Of a DNA stretch of 6,984 nt, positions 4,809 to 6,984 are shown one piece after another. The stretch's first letter is position 1; each line of letters opens with the position of its first letter. Origin of the DNA: an uncultured Sphingomonas sp. (GTDB taxonomy: Bacteria; Pseudomonadota; Alphaproteobacteria; Sphingomonadales; Sphingomonadaceae). The notes under the pieces were generated by a model, which was given only the letters and a program-made list of their open reading frames with translations, had not been told where the DNA came from and made no database searches. The position numbers and the translations under genes were made by a program. Location of the stretch: contig CADCWB010000168.1 in the NCBI GenBank assembly GCA_902806295.1, positions 1-6,984 of the forward strand, given 5' to 3'.

Positions 4809-6984
4809 TCATTCCATCGCGGGGTCGACCGGCTTGTCGAGTTCCTGCTCTCCGGTGGACGCGCCGTCGTCTGGCGCGATGTCGCCCTCGATCGCCTCGA
4901 CCTCGACCTCGTCACTCTCGTCGATCCGAGCCACGCCGACCACATGCTCGCCGTCCGCCACGCGGAAAATCATCACGCCCATCGTGTTGCGGCCGGCGAT
5001 GCGGATGGAGCCGACCGTGGTGCGGATCATCTTGGCCTGATCGGTGACCAGCATCAGCTGCTCGCCCGGCTTCACGGGGAAGCTCGCCACCACGCGCCCG
5101 TTGCGGGCCGCTGTGTCGATGTTGGTGATCCCCTGACCGCCCCGGTTGGTGCGACGATATTCATAGGCGCTGGTCCGCTTGCCGAAGCCATTCTCGGTTA
5201 TGGTGAGGATAAACTGCTCCCTTTCGGCCAATTCGGCCAGGCGATCGGCGGGCAGGGTGCAATCCATGCCCTCGCGCTCGCGCCACGGCGGGCAGCGCAG
5301 ATAGGCTTCGCGCTCCTCCTGCGTGCTCCCGGCCCGACGCAGGATCGACATGGAGATGACTTCGTCGTCGCCGAGCAGTCGGACGCCGCGCACGCCAGTC
5401 GACGTGCGGCTCTGGAATTCCCGCACGTCGGTGGACATGAAGCGGATCGCCTTGCCGTTGCGGGTTGCAAGCAACACATCGTCCTCTTCGCTGAGTAGGG
5501 CGACTCCGATCAAGCGATCGGTGACGTCCTCCTCGCCTTCTTCACCCTCCGAAGTTCCGAACCGCATGGCGATCTTGCCGGCGGTAGGAATGTTGCGGAA
5601 CGCGTCCATGCTGTTGCGGCGCACGGTGCCGTGGGCGGTCGCGAACATGATATGCAGCGCGGACCAGCTTTCCTCGTCCTCCGGTAACGGCAGGACGGAG
5701 GTGATGACCTCCCCCTCGGCCAACGGCATCAGGTTCACCATCGGCCGCCCGCGCGCGGTGGGGTTGCCTTCGGGCAGGCGCCACACCTTCATTCGATAGA
5801 CCCGGCCGAGATTGGAGAAGAATAGCACGGGATTGTGGGTCGACGTCACGAACAGGCTGGTGACCGCGTCCTCGTCCTTGGTGCCCATTCCCGAGCGACC
5901 CTTGCCGCCGCGCTTCTGTTCGCGAAACAGAGCGAGCGGCGTGCGCTTGATGTAACCCGTCATAGTGACGGTGACGACCATTTCCTCGCGCTCGATTAGG
6001 TCCTCGTCATCGATGCCATCAGCCGCAGCCGCCAGTTCGGTCATCCTGGGCGTCGAGAACTCCCGGTCCACCTCGTCGAACTCGTCGCGCATCAGCTGAT
6101 ACAAGCGCACCCGATTGCCTAGGATCTCCAGCAGTTCACCGATGGTCTTCGACAGGCCTTCCAACTCGTTGCCGATCTCGTCACGGCCCAGCGCGGTCAG
6201 GCGATGGAGGCGCAGCTCTAGGATGGCGCGGACCTGTGCCTCGCTCAGCCGGTAGGTCTCGCCGGCGGCCTGCGGCTCGACCGCCTCGACCAGCTTGATA
6301 TAGCCCCGGATCTGGTCGCTGGCCCACTCGCGAACGAGCAGCTTCTCACGCGCCTCGGCCGGGCTCGACGAGCCGCGGATCAGGCGGACGACCTCGTCCA
6401 GGTTGGTCACCGCGACCACCAGTCCCAGCAAGATGTGCGCCCGCTCGCGCGCCTTCAGGAGCTCGAACTTGGCCCGGCGGGTGATCACCTCCTCGCGGAA
6501 CTTGATGAAGCTCTCTATGATGTCGCGCAGCGTCAGCGTTTCCGGGCGGCCACCACGGATCGCCAGCATGTTGGCCGGGAAAGAGCCTTGCGCCGGAGTG
6601 TGCCGCCACAGTTGGTTCAGCACCACTTCGGGGGTGGCATCGCGCTTCAGCTCGATGACGACGCGGACGCCCTCGCGGTTGCTCTCGTCGCGGATGTCGG
6701 AAACGCCCTCGATGCGCTTTTCCTTTGCCGCTTCGGCGATCTTCTCGACCAGCGCATTCTTGCCCTGCTGGTAGGGGATCTCGGTCAGCACGATCGTCTT
6801 GCGGTCGCCCCGGCCTTCCTCGATCTTGTACTTCGACCGCACCACCACCGAACCGCGCCCGCTGGTATAGGCCGAGCGGATGCCGGCGGTGCCCAGGATC
6901 ATGGCGCCGGTCGGGAAGTCCGGTCCCTTCACATGCTCCATCAACTGTTCGGTCGTGACCGCGGGATCGTCAATGTAAGCGCGG
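4809..6984 (-). CDS. gyrA: DNA gyrase subunit A, N-terminal part cut by window edge
   Basis: The breakage-reunion subunit of gyrase, which with GyrB introduces negative supercoils using ATP. The frame is open to the right edge; 724 C-terminal residues are visible, starting RAYIDDPAVTTEQLMEHV, which corresponds to about residue 210 of E. coli GyrA. The catalytic tyrosine and quinolone-resistance region therefore lie outside. Seen here are the tower (GPDFPTGAMILGTAGI, about visible residues 20-35), the coiled-coil region (about 150-310) and a six-bladed C-terminal pinwheel starting near 334. The GyrA box QKRGGKG at visible 356-362 (bases 5898-5918) identifies gyrase rather than topoisomerase IV ParC. 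Later blades include GRVYRMK, GTVRRNS, GKAIRFM, GKRTSAYEYR and AKMIRTT. An insertion of about 40 residues separates blades 4 and 5, and a 37-residue acidic tail (15 Asp/Glu, 1 Lys) ends the protein. The TTG at 6944 is internal, not a start. Confidence 0.98.
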   Translation of the reverse strand, partial: RAYIDDPAVTTEQLMEHVKGPDFPTGAMILGTAGIRSAYTSGRGSVVVRSKYKIEEGRGDRKTIVLTEIPYQQGKNALVEKIAEAAKEKRIEGVSDIRDESNREGVRVVIELKRDATPEVVLNQLWRHTPAQGSFPANMLAIRGGRPETLTLRDIIESFIKFREEVITRRAKFELLKARERAHILLGLVVAVTNLDEVVRLIRGSSSPAEAREKLLVREWASDQIRGYIKLVEAVEPQAAGETYRLSEAQVRAILELRLHRLTALGRDEIGNELEGLSKTIGELLEILGNRVRLYQLMRDEFDEVDREFSTPRMTELAAAADGIDDEDLIEREEMVVTVTMTGYIKRTPLALFREQKRGGKGRSGMGTKDEDAVTSLFVTSTHNPVLFFSNLGRVYRMKVWRLPEGNPTARGRPMVNLMPLAEGEVITSVLPLPEDEESWSALHIMFATAHGTVRRNSMDAFRNIPTAGKIAMRFGTSEGEEGEEDVTDRLIGVALLSEEDDVLLATRNGKAIRFMSTDVREFQSRTSTGVRGVRLLGDDEVISMSILRRAGSTQEEREAYLRCPPWREREGMDCTLPADRLAELAEREQFILTITENGFGKRTSAYEYRRTNRGGQGITNIDTAARNGRVVASFPVKPGEQLMLVTDQAKMIRTTVGSIRIAGRNTMGVMIFRVADGEHVVGVARIDESDEVEVEAIEGDIAPDDGASTGEQELDKPVDPAME

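Noticed and set aside
4602..5498. Plus-strand open frame of 298 codons opposite the 3' end of gyrA and the attachment-type gene
   Set aside because: It spans two real minus-strand genes and their gap, has no family features, and is explained by GC-rich antisense openness.
6942..6944. TTG as a start for a separate, shorter GyrA-like protein
   Set aside because: The frame is open to the edge and encodes the conserved GyrA residues just before the tower, so this is internal.
4809..6984. Assignment to ParC (topoisomerase IV) instead of GyrA
   Set aside because: A clear GyrA box (QKRGGKG) and a full six-blade C-terminal domain with an acidic tail are present.
1..6984. CRISPR array, tRNA/rRNA genes, insertion sequence, phage or toxin-antitoxin module
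   Set aside because: I found no spaced direct repeats, RNA gene signatures, transposase motifs or terminal repeats. Coding sequence fills almost the whole window.

Overview
The window is GC-rich (clearly above 60% by eye) and looks like an alphaproteobacterial chromosome. The UvrC N-terminal extension, the GyrA C-terminal layout with an insertion between two pinwheel blades and an acidic tail, and the RecO and ApaG sequences suggest a member of the Sphingomonadales. That order-level placement is inference from remembered family sequences, not from a search.

Layout. The plus strand (2-4250) carries five genes in a row: the 3' part of a YgeA-type aspartate/glutamate racemase, then uvrC, recO, apaG and a small DUF488 gene. 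uvrC and recO share a 4-nt ATGA overlap, recO and apaG are 10 nt apart, and apaG and the DUF488 gene are 3 nt apart. The last four therefore look like one operon. The racemase is set off by a 40-nt gap filled by a perfect 10-bp GC-rich inverted repeat. The minus strand (4254-6984) carries gyrA, which is cut by the right edge so that only its last 724 residues are present. A hairpin follows just after its stop, and then comes a gene for a host-attachment/baeRF-like protein with a strong Shine-Dalgarno. The two strands converge at 4250/4254 with only 3 nt between stop codons.

How the genes fit together. uvrC (nucleotide excision repair) and recO (RecFOR recombination mediator) make a DNA-repair pair. 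gyrA (supercoiling) lies close by but is transcribed toward them. apaG and the DUF488 gene are small conserved proteins of unclear role carried at the end of the repair operon. The attachment-type protein belongs to a group related to eRF1/Pelota-like ribosome factors, so its true role may be in translation.

Assessment. This is mainly a housekeeping region. I see no mobile element, CRISPR array, tRNA, rRNA, prophage, toxin-antitoxin pair or new multi-gene system. The points worth a second look are small: a Ser/Cys active site in the racemase, the repair operon's gene content, three short inverted repeats at gene boundaries (one overlapping a ribosome binding site), and the tight convergent junction. 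No gene-free stretch exceeds 300 bases.
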